Shown: in pieces, positions 21,101-33,179 of the stretch
How positions within the stretch are numbered: position 1 is the first letter of the stretch
How the letters are laid out: every line of letters starts with the position of its first letter
NCBI GenBank assembly: GCA_014281115.1
Contig: JACONQ010000004.1
Span: forward strand, 744,001-808,000
Length of the DNA stretch: 64,000 nt
DNA from: Laburnicola sp. R22_1
Taxonomy: Eukaryota > Ascomycota > Dothideomycetes > Pleosporales > Didymosphaeriaceae
Reading direction: 5' to 3'
Notes under the pieces: generated by a model
The model's input: the letters and a program-made list of their open reading frames with translations, nothing else
Told to the model about the DNA's origin: nothing
Databases searched by the model: none
Program-made: the position numbers and the translations under genes

Positions 21101-21254
21101 GGAGGGCGCGAAGGAGAGTGCGCGGAGGAGGATGGTGCCGATGGAGTATTTTGCTGCGAGTGGGAAGAGGGCGGCTTGGGCGGTGGTGAGGGATCCGAAG
21201 GTGGGGGTTGGGAAGGGGTGGAAGATTGATTTTTCGATTCATGTGGTGCGGTAA
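18146..21254 (+). CDS. ROT2: Glucosidase II catalytic alpha subunit (GH31)
   Basis: Three exons, 18146-18233, 18311-19097 and 19148-21254, with introns of 77 bp (GTATGT..TAG, CTGAC branch) and 50 bp, give 993 residues. Exon 1 encodes a signal peptide (TAVLLLGTALCGLFVPA). The mature protein begins VKHENFKTCDQSGFCKRNR, the conserved cysteine-rich start of this family. An acidic Lys/Glu insertion (PAEEKKEGEEEKKEEEEKK) lies near residues 240-265. The GH31 barrel carries the nucleophile Asp561 in WNDMNEPSVF and the acid/base Asp638 in MWTGDNLAEW. In the family it trims the two inner glucoses of N-glycans in the ER lumen, together with a beta subunit that supplies ER retention, which explains why no HDEL is seen at the C-terminus (IDFSIHVVR). 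Confidence 0.95.
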
Positions 21255-23236
21255 GTGGTGTGGTGTAGGGGGGTGGGGAGGGGCTATGGTGTATAGCGTA
21301 TATGCTGGAATGGGTGGGGTGGAAGGCAATGTCTTGAGGAAGCATTGGGAGATGTTGAGGTAGAGTTTTGCTTTGCAGGACTAGGATAGAAGGTTGAGTA
21401 GGTTGTGTTACGTAGGATAAGTAATATCAAGGTCAAATGTACTGGGGACTTTTGTCTAGTAGCTGGTAAGGGGGTCCATCATGATGCCTGCGGGCTTTTG
21501 GGGTCCATGGGTGTTTTGCATTTCTAGCACTAGCTTAAAAAGTTATGGAGGCGGGGGGTCTCGCGTACAATAATGACACAGGTATACATGGACTGTGTGC
21601 GAGGTAGTCAAGCGTCTGCTGCGGAAATGGGATAGTGTCCATGAAGCCTAGGCCAGAAGGGTACATACAGTAACAGTACTAGAATAAAAGCCTGAGTATT
21701 GTGTGGTACCCTCGGATACGCATTACCAGAGCTAAATGTACTGGAACGTTTGTCCCGTAGTTGTGAGGTTTGGGCTGGACTTCTTGTTCTGTTTGATATG
21801 GCTGAGGGCGGGATGATATGGTTTGGGTGGTTGGGTGGTGGGCTTGTTGATTGTTGCTTGTATGTGGCTTGGTGGTATGGTGGTGGTTGGGTTTGGGGTG
21901 GTTAGGATGGGCGGCTTGTTTTGTGGGTTACTGTGTTTTACTGTGTTTAAGTGTAGGTGTAGTAGGTGTGGTTGGCTATGTGTAGGCACAGCCCGAAATG
22001 ACTATAACCATGCACATGTGAGTAATCCTGACTTATACTTTTAAAGAGAAGTGCTTATTGTACGTACCATTGTAGGTTGCCTATGCCAGAGCCACCGCCA
22101 ATAGGAACAAGTGCTTCACTGGCGGGTGAGGAGACCGGTATAGTAATACCACGACCACCACCACCCATGCTCACTTCCGGTTGAAAGTTTCAGCAACATG
22201 TCAAGGATTCCGAGATTGGAGGTTTTCCATTAGCGCCTGAATCTGAGTTACCCGGATATGGGACTCTTACATACTCGGAGCGAGAAATGTTACAGCCTGC
22301 CGGCTATCAAAAAGAAATGACTTTGAGACTTCGTCTACAACTCTGTATTTTTTTAAGGACATCTGCAGCCCTCTCACTACTGACATCATCATGGTTATAC
22401 TCAACAGAAGCTAGAACCTCTCTTCTCTTTATGTAATACGATACCTATGATCAACGATAGTTCGACAGATAATCGATCCCAACCCCTCGTGGGGCCACTA
22501 GACAAAGCAATCCGCATCCTCCTCCCACCCTCTCATTCCTACGGTTACTGGGTAATCGTTCAAGCCCACATCGAATCTTTCAACCCATCGCCCTCGAATG
22601 CTCCGCCTCCCCCCGATCATGCACACTCCCCTCAACACCATCCATTAAACTCCCACCCCCACCTCTACCCTCAGTATGCCCACCCCCTTTGTTCCCTTCG
22701 GCCGCCTTGAAAAATCAGCAAGTGCAACAATCATCACACCACCAGACCCCCATATATTACTCGTATTCGCTTGTCCAGTTTTTGACGCCTCCAGATCCTC
22801 CTTACCGGGCCCCGTGTCCGTCGTAGTGCCGTGGTTCACGGGCAGATCAGGTTGGTTGGCGGAGGACTCTTGGGCTGTGAGGCTCGACATGGGGGATTGG
22901 TTGAATGATTTACTTGAGTGTAAGAGTTGGAATCGTGTATGTTCCGAACAGCAGTTCAGTGATTGGAGTTCTGGTTCACAAAGTTGGGTGTATAGTGGTA
23001 AATGGTCCAATGCAGAAATACGTCATGATGAACGAAGTGGGTCCCTGTGGCCAAGGCTCACCAAAGCAACTCACAACGTACCGAGTGTATGCGATCACTT
23101 CTCATTCATGCATGTACATGTAAGCTCTAGATCATATCTATCCTCACGATGCTTTTCAGATGCCCAACGCCGCAATGCATAGAATCAATGACTACAAGTT
23201 CCAACTCTTCTTGATCCTACTGACCTCAGCTACCCA
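21255..23236. other. 2-kb gene-poor interval with degenerate duplications
   Basis: No supported gene. Two diverged copies of an ~85-bp segment (about 21385-21470 and 21683-21768) share the stretch CAAATGTACTGG.ACTTTTGTC. A 70-bp tract at 21830-21910 is almost pure G/T on the plus strand. A minus-strand frame at 23010-22645 (possible start at 22888) has mixed composition but no recognised domain and no clear end. The region near 22108-22134 resembles one near 2506-2532. It may be an old repeat remnant. Confidence 0.45.
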
Positions 23237-26200
23237 CTAAGCCCACATAGCTCTGAACTTAATATCAAAGTCCTCCTTCAACTGCTGAAAGGCCTTAAGC
23301 ACGTTCAACAACCCTGCGCCTTCTTCCCACGCTGGCTTACCCTGCATATCCTTTGCTGCTTCGGCCTTCTTCTTCTCAATCTTCGCTGCAATCTCGTCTT
23401 GCAGCTCCTCTGCGTCCGCATCGTCGTCCCAGGAGTCGGCAACGTTCTTCTTCTTTTTGCTAGTCAAAATCGGTAGATCTTTCTTCTCGGGAGCATTCCG
23501 CGTAGCCGTCGAAATAGTCGAAGCAGTCTCATATCCTGAATCGTCAGGAAGAAACTTGTCCTCTTGTTGTGCCTCAGCATCTTCTCCCTCGCCTCGCACG
23601 TCGGTGAAGTCGAGGTCGGACTGTGCTGTTAGCTGCATGAAGTTCGATAAACTGGTGACGATGGTCGCGAGAACCATACTGAAGTCGTTCAGAACGAACC
23701 ACACATCGCCACGGCGAATACGGTTGGCAATCACTATTGAATTGACATCGCCATGGTTGAAGAAATCGTACAGGTAGGCATTGAGTGGCATTTCGGATTC
23801 CTCAGGGTGCAGGCCAACGTAAGGTACGACGGCTTCCTCCAAGAATACCCCAGAGCGAGTGGTAGTACAAAGATCGTGGATAGACTCAAAGTCATCGCCA
23901 TGGCCGGAGAGCGCAACGAAGGGCGAGCGAACGGTGGCTGGTGCGCGAAGCTTCAGGCCCTGAGACGACCCCGAAGTACCGCTGCCAAACTTGGTTTGCG
24001 TCAGCGGCAGTGCATCATCCGCTTCTTTGAGATGCTGATTGACGAAGGTACCGACATAGGCCTTGTAGATGTCGAGCGTCGTCTGATTATGCTTGTGCAG
24101 CAGATTGGCTGCATCTACTGGCATCGGGGGCAGAAACACTATCGAAGCGCTCCGCTTAACCACTTGGTCCACGAACTCTTGATCAGCTTGACGGCAGTAC
24201 TGACGTCCGAAGAGATGCGCCATTGTCAGCATGAGTTCTTTCAGCGTCTTGTCTCGGCTGGTGTCGTTGACGTCTATGCTTGCGCACAACTTGTGAAAGT
24301 ATCCGTCTTTCAACAGAGCATGGAAGGCAAAAGAAGAATTCTCCGTGAAGTACAAATGGCTCACACATCTGGCAAAATTTAATGGAGTCCCGCGAGCATC
24401 GAGGAGGAACTGTCGACGCAGATACTCGATCGAGAAGCGAAGATGATGCAAAACCGTCATTTTGGACTCCTCACCACCAAGGTACAGGCGAGGTTGTGAT
24501 AGCAGCGCATTGACCGACCGGGTAGCGAAGGGCGAGTTCTTTGAGTCGTTGAGAAGCGTGAACAGGCGCAGTACCAGAGTGGTCGTGATTGGGAAGTGGC
24601 CATTGATATCCGGCAACCGGGAACTAATGAGTCGCTGGACTTTGCTCATGGATATACTGTGGAAAACGACGTTTCCTAGCATATCGAAGCCTCGACGACC
24701 GGCACGACCTGCTGCTTGTCGGTAGTTAAGAGCCGAGAGAAAAACGGAATCCCCAGTGAATACAACCGTTTTGCAAGGCTGATTGGGCGTTAGCTTGATT
24801 GACCCACACGAATGATGGTCTACTTACCATGTTGATACCGAGCGCCAGCGTGCCTGTGGCGATAACAACACGGAGATAACCTCTCCGGAACATCATCTCG
24901 CAGACCTGTCGATACTTCCTGTTCAAACCAGCGTGATGAACTCCAATACCGCGTTTCAGGGCGATGATCAACCACTCAGGGACATCTCGTCTGATAAGTT
25001 CCTTCTCAAGTCTGTCCATCTCATCTTGGGACATTTTCTTGTTGTCAGCGAAATGGAACCTGTCGATAGGCTTATCCGGGTTGAATGAAGCCCAAGGACT
25101 CGCGTCGTTATTCGCGGCATCTCGCTGTATGTCTTCTTTTGTTAGACCTTCTTCTGCAGCGCCCTTCTTCTTTGATAACTTTGGAGGCCCTCGTTTACCA
25201 GCTTTGGCCATGATTTTCTTCCACTCTTCCCATTTGGCCAAAGTATTCTTCCACTGAGTGCTAGATTCTTTCCACCTGGTTTCTGCCGCAACCAATTGCT
25301 CCATCAGGCTCCTAGTAATACGTTCACAGAGACCGCGATCGTAGTTGAAGATGATAGCAGGGAGCGCATCCTGCTCGTGAAGCTTAGCAAGCATTGGGAG
25401 GATGCTCTTGACATCATGAGATATCTCCACCTCTTTCTCTTTGATCTTGTCCTTGCTTTCGCTGTCACTGTCGTCGCTGTCGCTATCGCTATCGCTGTCG
25501 TCGCTATCGCTGTCGTCGCTATCCTCAGGTATCAGGACTCTCTTCGACGTAAGATCTGCTTTTTGCGAGCCCAGATCTTTCACAAGCGCATCAAATGGAG
25601 AGGCTGGGTCTTGCATCCATTCACGAAGAACAGCTTTCAGGGCAGCCTCCCACTTGATTGTGTCGACCTTTCTGATCACAGTGGGGAGGCCCACTGTAGG
25701 ATCTAGGGACTTGTCCAGCGGATAAGCTGCAGTTTGGAGCTTGGACATGCTTTGCCATAGTAGATAGCAGTCTCGTGCTTCCAGAGCCAAATCGGCTGGA
25801 ATGCCTCGATCCCGGTTTACCTGTAAATTAGAAAGAATTAGTATTGCCTCGAACTCGGTACGTATCAAGAGACGACTTACTAGACTGGCCACAGGGTGAA
25901 TGAAGGCAAAAGCGTCGCAGTCATCTAGACCTAACTGCGCGAAAGCACGGTTCTCTTCAAGTCCGTTGAACTTGTGGAGCTCTTCGGGCTTGGGGGTATA
26001 GATGAACTTTCTCAGGTCCGAGTAGCTAGATTCACGATCAGTCTACACGTGCGCGATTAAAAACGATTACAGGATAATTTTACTCACCGGTGGGGATGCT
26101 GCACCATAGTCAGCGTGTTCCCGGCACTTTTCTGTGTAGAGTCGAGCCAAGCGCTAAACTCGTCTGGGTTCCCTATCGTAGCTGAAAGGGCAAGGATAGG

Positions 26201-29160
26201 GCAAGGAGCCATGAGTAGCAACTGCTCCCAGATCAAGCCGTCCTCCGCTTGACCAATGCAATGGACTTCGTCAAAGATGATCCATTTTACACGCTTAGAC
26301 CATGAATTGGCGTTAGTGGGCGCTAACAACATGATCTGCAAGATATGGGGTACAGTGACCTGTTTGCAAGTTAGTAGGGGTAAGTCTGCGTAACTCAGGG
26401 ACACGTACCAATATCTGACATCCTGTTGGGTTGTTTATTCGGTAGTCACGTGTGTGTATAGCCCATACACTATTGCCAGCGAACTTGTAGGACTTGGAGA
26501 ACCGTGCTTGTACTTCGGCGGCGATCTGGTTCACCAAGGCCTTTGTTGGTGCCACGTAGACTAGAATGTCTTCATCATTTGATTCCAAAACCTGCTTCAT
26601 AGCGTAGAACGATATGAACGTTTTTCCGGCTGACGTTGGGGCAATGACGAGCAAGCTGCGTTTCGCATCGATCTCGTCTAGAACCTTACGTTGCCATGCA
26701 TCTGGCTCAAAAGGAACGCGCGGGTCAGGCGCGGAATCGATGCTTCGGTCAAAGTAGGGACCACAGTGCATCAACTGGAAGTCATGTGCTGAAGTCGGCA
26801 GCGCCAGCGATCGTCCAGTAACGTCCAGAGCAAACTTGAAAGCCAAGGGTCTGTCACCTTCCGGTTCTGGAATGGGAAGCTTGGGTAGTGCAAGCTCTTT
26901 GAAGACAGTCTGGAGACACTTCGCGATCGTGGAAGTTACCGGCCTGCGGAATTTTGAAAACGAACTGAGGCTGTCGAAAATAAGTGCAGCAATATTCAAG
27001 GCCTTTGGCTTGTTGTCATTCTTGCAGGCAACCAGCCAAGGGTCTAACAGGGCGTTCAGCATGTATAGACGTACTTCAGCCTCCAAGGTGTTGCGTTTTA
27101 GCTCCGTGTTGAGAGTCGACAGATACAATTTCGCTCTCTGATATCGCGCGACTGCTGTTGGCTCTTTTTCAATCGTGTTGCAAGTAGTGCGCCAACCCTG
27201 AATGAGGGACTCTGCAGTGGCCTCATTCCTGATATTTCGATCTGCAGCGATCTTTGCCATCATGACTTCTTTTCGTGAAGGTGCCGCCTTCTTCTTGCCT
27301 TTATCCGCTGGCTTTGGCTTTGATTTCGCATTGTCTTCGGTGTCGGCAATCGTTTTCAATGTTCGTCCACCTGTTGTGATGATCTCAGGGTCCAGAGCTT
27401 TTCCAACTGCATTCGTAAGACTTGCGGCATACGCTGTCATTTCGGCCATGAACCACTGGTTCCGTCGGCGCGCCCAGAACTTCTGCTTCTCGCTCTTTGC
27501 CAGTTGCTCCTCCCGCAGCTTGGGATCCAGGGGTCTCTTGTGGTTGTGCCAATGAGAGACTTCCCTGAAGATATTAGAGGATGTCGCCTCCTCTATGTCA
27601 CCCACTTGGTCAATTTCGAGCTGAATTGGCGCTAGGTGGGGTTCGAATACGTCGTTTGAAAAAGGTAGGACAGCATACGAGTCTGTGGTGTGGGGTGGTT
27701 GGTGGGCTTGCGGTGTAGGTGCTGAAGCAGTTAGCAAGAGACATCAACCCGAAGCAAAGGCTTCCTTACCTGCACGTTCATCACCGTTGGTGGATGCGCT
27801 GCTTAAAGCTTGTACGCCCAATGCTATACAAGCCTGCACGAGCATGTTGTACGTCTCGATGGCTCCCACGGATGAATTCTGGCAGCAAGCCGAGAGCAGG
27901 CGGCCATCCACAAGATCGGCCACGTCGCAACTGCATTGCCAGGTCGACATGTTGTCCGCCCATTGCTCTGAAGCGAGGATAGTACAAGCTTCGTCGCAGA
28001 ACAGTTCTAATGAATCGCTAGCCTGCTCGTCGAAATTCGCGGCGGGCACTAGGCGTTCTTGGAGGGATAGTTGTGATATCAATGCGGTATGGCGAAGGAA
28101 AGCGAGGGCGAAATCTTTCGTGACCTTGTTTCCTGCAAGAAGTGCTGAAATAACGAGGACGGTAAGGTACTGGCGCTCTGTCAGCTGCCCCTCGACAGCA
28201 GAGGTGATACCTTCCCAGGTAGCACTCTCGATGTATCGTTGACGCGGTTCAGCGACGGCATCGTCATCGAGATCAACCTTGGGTATGTTAGCGACATCCG
28301 ACCAAAAGCGTAAGGATGTCGGCCTCGTAAACAGGTGTTCGGATAGACATTCAGATTTGCTTCATTGTTCTGGCTTGTAAGGCAGTGGAAGTAGGCTTAA
28401 TGTTGGGCTTGAAGAGGTGTTGAGCAGAGAGGAATATATTTACCTGCATGGGTATCCCAGTGGTTTTTCCGCGTAGGTTCTCTAACACCGTGGCGATGAT
28501 ACGGGCGTCTTGAAATTCCAGGCCATTTATGAGCACGACGTTGGAGCCTTGTCCCATAGACCAGCGTATGAGCTGTCGGAATACAACTTTCTTTTGTAGA
28601 TCTTCTTCTTCGTCTTCTTGCTGTTCTTCTTGATCTTTGTCATCGATCTTCCTGTTTCGCAACGCTCTCGAGGAGGCGCCATCATGGCACAAGACAAAGT
28701 AGTAATCTGTAACTCGTAGGTACTCCGCAAAATCATCCGAAGTGACGGATGGGAAGACTTTGATCTCCAGCTCCGGCTGAGTTGATTTCAAATTGACGGA
28801 GAGATGGCGTATGATGGCCTCTCGCGCCAGAAGATACTTGGAACGCGCTGATGAGGACGCGGTCGCCGGGACACATAGCTCGCGATGTTGATCGAAGAAG
28901 GCAATGTGGAAGTTCGCCCTCCTAGTAATCAGGCCCCGCAAAAAGTGCTCGACTGCCCAGGTCGCGTGCAGTTGCTGGAATCCATCCTCGATATCGATGT
29001 GCTCGTCGCTAAAACAATGTAATAGCAGAGAATCGCCGTCTACTAGAAACAGCTCGTTTCCGGCATAGTCGCCGACAAGATCGACGCGGCGGGAATAGAT
29101 GCGCGCGTACCACTCAAGTACTCCCTGCTGTGACTTGGAGGCGTCGCTGTCGTTTGCCAT
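23237..29160 (-). CDS. DDX60-like Ski2-family DExH helicase
   Basis: Seven exons: 29160-28444, 28277-27770, 27721-26409, 26359-26088, 26025-25881, 25820-24828 and 24778-23237, giving 1829 residues. Introns are 166, 48, 49, 62, 60 and 49 bp with GT..AG ends, and most have a visible CTAAC-type branch site. Helicase motifs: APTSAGKT (Walker A, near residue 767), APTKAL (Ia), DEVH (II, near 874), SATIGN (III), GTLALGINM (V) and QAAGRAGRRGFD (VI, near 1338). A Ser/Asp repeat (DSDDSDSDDSDSDSD) sits in the insertion between the two RecA lobes. The N-terminal ~240 residues (LFLVDGDSLLLHCFSD) have a PIN-like opening, and the domain order fits DDX60. In animals DDX60 is tied to antiviral RNA sensing; the role of the fungal members is not known to me. 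The first intron is uncertain (see findings). Confidence 0.9.
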
Positions 29161-29460
29161 GTCTGCTGGGTTCAGTGGTGTGAGACTCAGACGGTGAGCA
29201 TGGCGACTGCGGCCTGTTATTTGTCTGGCTAGGCAGCAACTGTTACACCAGCAGATGTACCGGTAAGTATGCACAGGTTGAGTGAGAGATGATGGCAGCG
29301 ACGGAACTTGGTGGGGTTCTGATAGTGGGGAGATGGAAAAATGTATAAGCGCTGCGCTAGCGCGATTTAAGCGAGACGCGCTCATCCACGTTTCACGCTT
29401 CAACGGATGCACCCATGTCCATTCTACGTACACTGATCTCTATTGTCCTACGCGTTGTTG
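29161..29460. other. Intergenic, promoter of the DDX60-like gene
   Basis: 300 bp between the helicase start and the 3' end of the esterase gene. An in-frame upstream ATG at 29433 exists but its leader is not conserved in composition. No other element seen. Confidence 0.4.
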
Positions 29461-30452
29461 CTAGGTGTGATAGCCCGATTCCCTTGAGAAGCACTCCCTC
29501 GCTGCCTTCGTGTTGCATTTCTACGCGGACAATTAGCGAATGCGAGCGGCCATCAGCAACACAAACTCACCAGATCAAAATACTCAAGCACCAGGTTGTT
29601 TTGACTTGGGATGTTATGGCCCGCCGGCGCTGAATACGCCTCGAACTTCGGCCCGTATCTGTACCTCGTCCATCCTTGAAGCGGTGTGTTTTGCGTCGTT
29701 TCAACACGCGTTTCGCTGTACCCAAAGACACTGGTCCATTGCTTGATCTCCTCTTCGAGATTCTGCGGATACAGCACATTATCTTTGGTCCCGTGGAAAA
29801 CTTGCAGCTTCGGACGGAAGCCTTCGTAGCCAGGATATGCGTCTTTAACCAATGCAGCCCATTCTGCTCCCGTCTTGTTGATCTTTCCAGTAGCGCAGGC
29901 ATCGCTCCAAACGCCGTACCCATCTCCAGCAAAGCAGCCGAATGCGACGCCAGCCCAAGCACTCCCTGCTGCAAATATGTCTGGATAAGAGCCCACCAGG
30001 ACATTCGTCATCATAGCGCCTGAGCTCGTCCCCGTGACGAAGACGCGATTCTTGTCTCCACCATACTTCTTCAGCGTCCACTTGACCATGCTCGCAATGC
30101 CGAGCGCGTCGCCTCCTCCATTATGTGTCAACGATGCATTGCTACTCACGTCCCAGCACTGGTCGACCGTATTCGGTGAATTCGGGTAGATCGAGATGAA
30201 ACCGTATTGGTCGCCAGCAGAAGCCCATGGACGGCCGTTGAAGACATCTTGCGCGGTTCCGTGGCACCAATGAGGAGCAACGAGGATCGGTGGATTTGCC
30301 TGAAGATTTTTGGGAACGTAGATGTAAAACGACACATTCCTCGGGTTCGGGCCGAAGTTCTCGATCTTGGTGAGCTTTGAAGAGAGCTGCTGCGCTGACG
30401 CAGAGGCTACCAACAGCAGCCCAGTCACGAACGATGTGATGATCGCCACCAT
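29461..30452 (-). CDS. Secreted carbohydrate esterase family 1 (acetylxylan/feruloyl esterase, PHB-depolymerase fold)
   Basis: Starts at ATG 30452. A signal peptide of about 20 residues (ITSFVTGLLLVASASA) is followed by an alpha/beta-hydrolase: nucleophile Ser143 in GTSSGAMM, Asp224 in FHGTKDNV and His279 in APAGHNIP. The oxyanion-side segment PPILVAPHWCHGTAQDVFNG and the DQCWDV segment fit CE1 acetylxylan esterases. The 3' end has two possible forms. Read straight through, the protein is 299 residues ending YFDLVSLCC at 29553. With a 50-bp intron (GTGAGT at 29570, CTAAT branch, TAG at 29521), a second exon 29520-29461 gives 313 residues and a Cys-containing tail. The enzyme probably removes acetyl or feruloyl groups from plant xylan outside the cell. 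Confidence 0.88.
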
Positions 30453-30966
30453 TGTTAATAAACCAGATGGTAATACTGATTTTACATGGCAGGCACCGAC
30501 CTCATATTTATTACTGGCCTCTGCACTAGACCTTTCGTCCCGAGTGGCGTTACTCTATTGTTCCACCAGTATATATGAAAATTATCGAACTTGCGGTTCG
30601 TTAAGCATAGTATCCCGGGTTCTAGGGACCTAGCTGGGGAAACGGCGTCATGCACCAATGTGGTGATAGGCTAATTAGCGGAGCGCTCTAGCCTATTTGG
30701 TCACGGAGCGATGGGACAAGAATTTCGCCGCAAAAAGTCGTAGTCGTGGGAGATGCCAGTAGGTAGCGGAGTACTTCATCATACGATGTACACTTGGACG
30801 CTCGTCCAGTGAATACGATAGTCAAGGGACTGTAGCATAGTTTCCTATCGCAAATGCTGCCGAGAAGCATCACATATGGATCGTACAGTACTAGGGAAAA
30901 AGCCTAAGTACTACATCAGGAAAGTTTTTTCCAAAAGGCTGCTCAACTATGCGCAGACGTGCGCAG
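30453..30966. other. Esterase promoter and boundary to the AT-rich block
   Basis: Base composition is still balanced here; the switch to CA/TG-depleted DNA is abrupt at the left LTR of the Gypsy element (30972). No gene seen. Confidence 0.55.
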
Positions 30967-30971
30967 ATATA

Positions 30972-31145
30972 TGTGAGGGGCTGAGCGCCCTTCTACTAGT
31001 TACTCGGCCTGCTGCCTCGGAGTTCTAAGTCCATGCTCCTGCTAAGCTAGGAGTATATAAGTCTATAGCTAGAGTTACCTTTAAACTCTATTAAATTTAT
31101 AAGTTTACTTAGGCAACTCTAATCTTTAGTTTAAAGCCCCTTATA
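30972..31145 (+). repeat. Left LTR of the Gypsy element
   Basis: 174 bp, less RIP-damaged than its right partner; begins TGTGAGGGGC. Confidence 0.85.
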
Positions 31146-33174
31146 TTAAATTTAATTAACTTCTTATAATAAGGAAGCTTATAAGATCTCTTTAATACGC
31201 TAAAAATAAACTTATAAATAAAGAAAGAAGTAATAGTATACTCCTTTATACTTAAATAACCCTACACTTTAGCTTTAAGAGATATAGAAAGCTATAACCT
31301 AGTCTATAGTATCTTTAAGATAGGTTTTTAGTAAGTAGTTAAGTTAAATATTAAGATTCTTTAACTTTATAAATAAACATAAATATAATAAAGGGAGTAT
31401 TAAGGCCTTTTTATAAAAGGAAAAATATTCTTATCTCTTGCCTAGTATAATAAGTTACTAAACTCTAATAGTAGAGAGCTATAGAAGTAGATATTATTAC
31501 TAATCTTACTAAGAAACTATATATAAAAGGCTATAATAAAATAGAATATATATAAAAGATTAAGCTAGTTTACTAGTATCTATACAACTAAAGGTTAATA
31601 GAGCCCTAAGCACTTCCTTAAAGGAAAAGAGGTCTAAAATATAGAAGAAGACGCCTTTTAAAATACGCTAATATAAATTATAAGCTATCTTACTAGCTTA
31701 AAATAACTCTAAGCTATTCTAGTAGCTTAACTAAATACTAATAAATAGCTTTAGACCTTACTATAAATAATTACTAATTAACTTACCTAATTAGAGTAAT
31801 ATACTAGAGTAGAAACTATGCCCTTAGTCTCTTTTTAAATAATAGTAGTAATGCTAGCAACTAGTAAAGCGCTAATAAAGTACTAACGCCCCTAGCTTTC
31901 TAACTTAGAGATATTATCTAGAAGCTGCTAGAATTACTAGTGTTAGGAATATATAATAAAGACTAAGATTTATAAGAATTATCCCCTTTTAGGAAATATA
32001 GTTAATTATATTATAAGTAGGCTAATAAATAAAGTAATAGATATTATACTAGTCTTTATAAAGAAAGAAACCTATTTTAAAAATAAATTTTAGGTTTTTT
32101 TAGATATAAGCTTTCATAATAAGTTAGTAAAAAGTAAGTATAAAATAAGCTATTTCTTAGCTAATAGGGTTTTACCCTGCTAGCTAAGTTTAATACTAAC
32201 TTTATACGCCTAGCTACTAAGACTAATAAAAATAATTAGGAGAACCTAAAGAGTATTTACTAGAGAGCCCAATATATAGATTTATATTCTTTTTTTTGTG
32301 ATTACCTTTTTACGCTCTTTTTAATTACTAAGCAGAGGGCTCTGCTTTTTATTATCATGTTATTTGAGATAAAAGCCTTTGTCGTGCTACCCCTAGGTAG
32401 TTAATTTAACGCCACATAGATTTATAGAATAGGCTAATTACGCTAGAGATTTCTAAGAATTAGAACTTTATAATACTTATAGATAGGATTAATATAGTTA
32501 AGAAAAATATCTACTATATAAAAATATTAAAGCCTTTTTATATAGTAGCCTTCTTTTTTATAAAATTTATAGACACTATAAATTAGAAATTTACGCATTC
32601 TAGCACTATAAAGACTATTAAAGTAAACTCTTTAAAAACTAAAAAGCGCGCTAAATAGGTTTCTAAGAAAGAGTTAAAGAAGTGCTATAAGAAAGAAGTA
32701 TACTTTTACTATAGTAAAAGGGCTATAGCATCTAAAACTATTACTTCTAAGCTACTATACTCCTAACTTAAGCTAGGTTAGGCAAGGCCTAGAAGATAAA
32801 TAATAATAATAAAAATATTAATAGCTTAGTAAAGTTAGAAAACTAGTTTCTCTTTCTAGAAGTTATTAAAGGAAAGAGATAAAGCTAGATATAAAGGAAC
32901 TAGAGGAAAACTTTAGTATATATATAAAGATATAGCTAAATCTAATACTAATTACTATAAATACTCTTATTAATAATATTGCCTTTGTATATGTTTTGCT
33001 TAATTTAAGGTATTTAACTACTATCTTTATATCTAAAAAGTTTGCTAGAAAAGCTAACCTATAATATATTAGTTTAAATAATCCCTATTAAGTAATAGAA
33101 TTTAAAAAAGTAACCTTTTTAGTGCATAAAACCGCTTATATAAAGATAGATATTAAAGGGCATATTAAAATAAT
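31146..33174 (+). pseudogene. Gypsy 5' interior (gag region remnant)
   Basis: Lies between the left LTR and the Copia-A insertion, so it should contain primer-binding site and gag. RIP has removed nearly all CA and TG, no long frame survives, and I cannot identify gag motifs. It contains SINE-like copy 2. Confidence 0.5.
32276..32426. mobile_element. SINE-like element, copy 2
   Basis: The body, 32287-32415, is flanked by 11-bp ATAGATTTATA at 32276-32286 and 32416-32426. Inserted in the Gypsy 5' interior. Same core as copy 1 (CTAAGCAGAGGGCTCTGC..CTACCCCTAGGTAG). Confidence 0.85.
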
Positions 33175-33179
33175 ATAGG

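Noticed and set aside
22645..23182. Two overlapping frames on opposite strands (168 and 121 codons)
   Set aside because: Neither has a recognisable domain or convincing splice structure; the minus-strand one is the better candidate but not supportable as a gene.
25441..25530. Simple repeat (tcgctgtcg/tcgctatcg) as a microsatellite of note
   Set aside because: It encodes the Ser/Asp linker of the DDX60-like helicase, a common type of disordered linker.
1..30500. A secondary-metabolite or other functional gene cluster
   Set aside because: Genes are unrelated housekeeping functions with no biosynthetic backbone or pathway regulator.
31146..33174. tRNA or rRNA genes in the AT-rich block
   Set aside because: No cloverleaf or conserved rRNA segments seen; RIP of structural RNA copies could not be excluded by eye.
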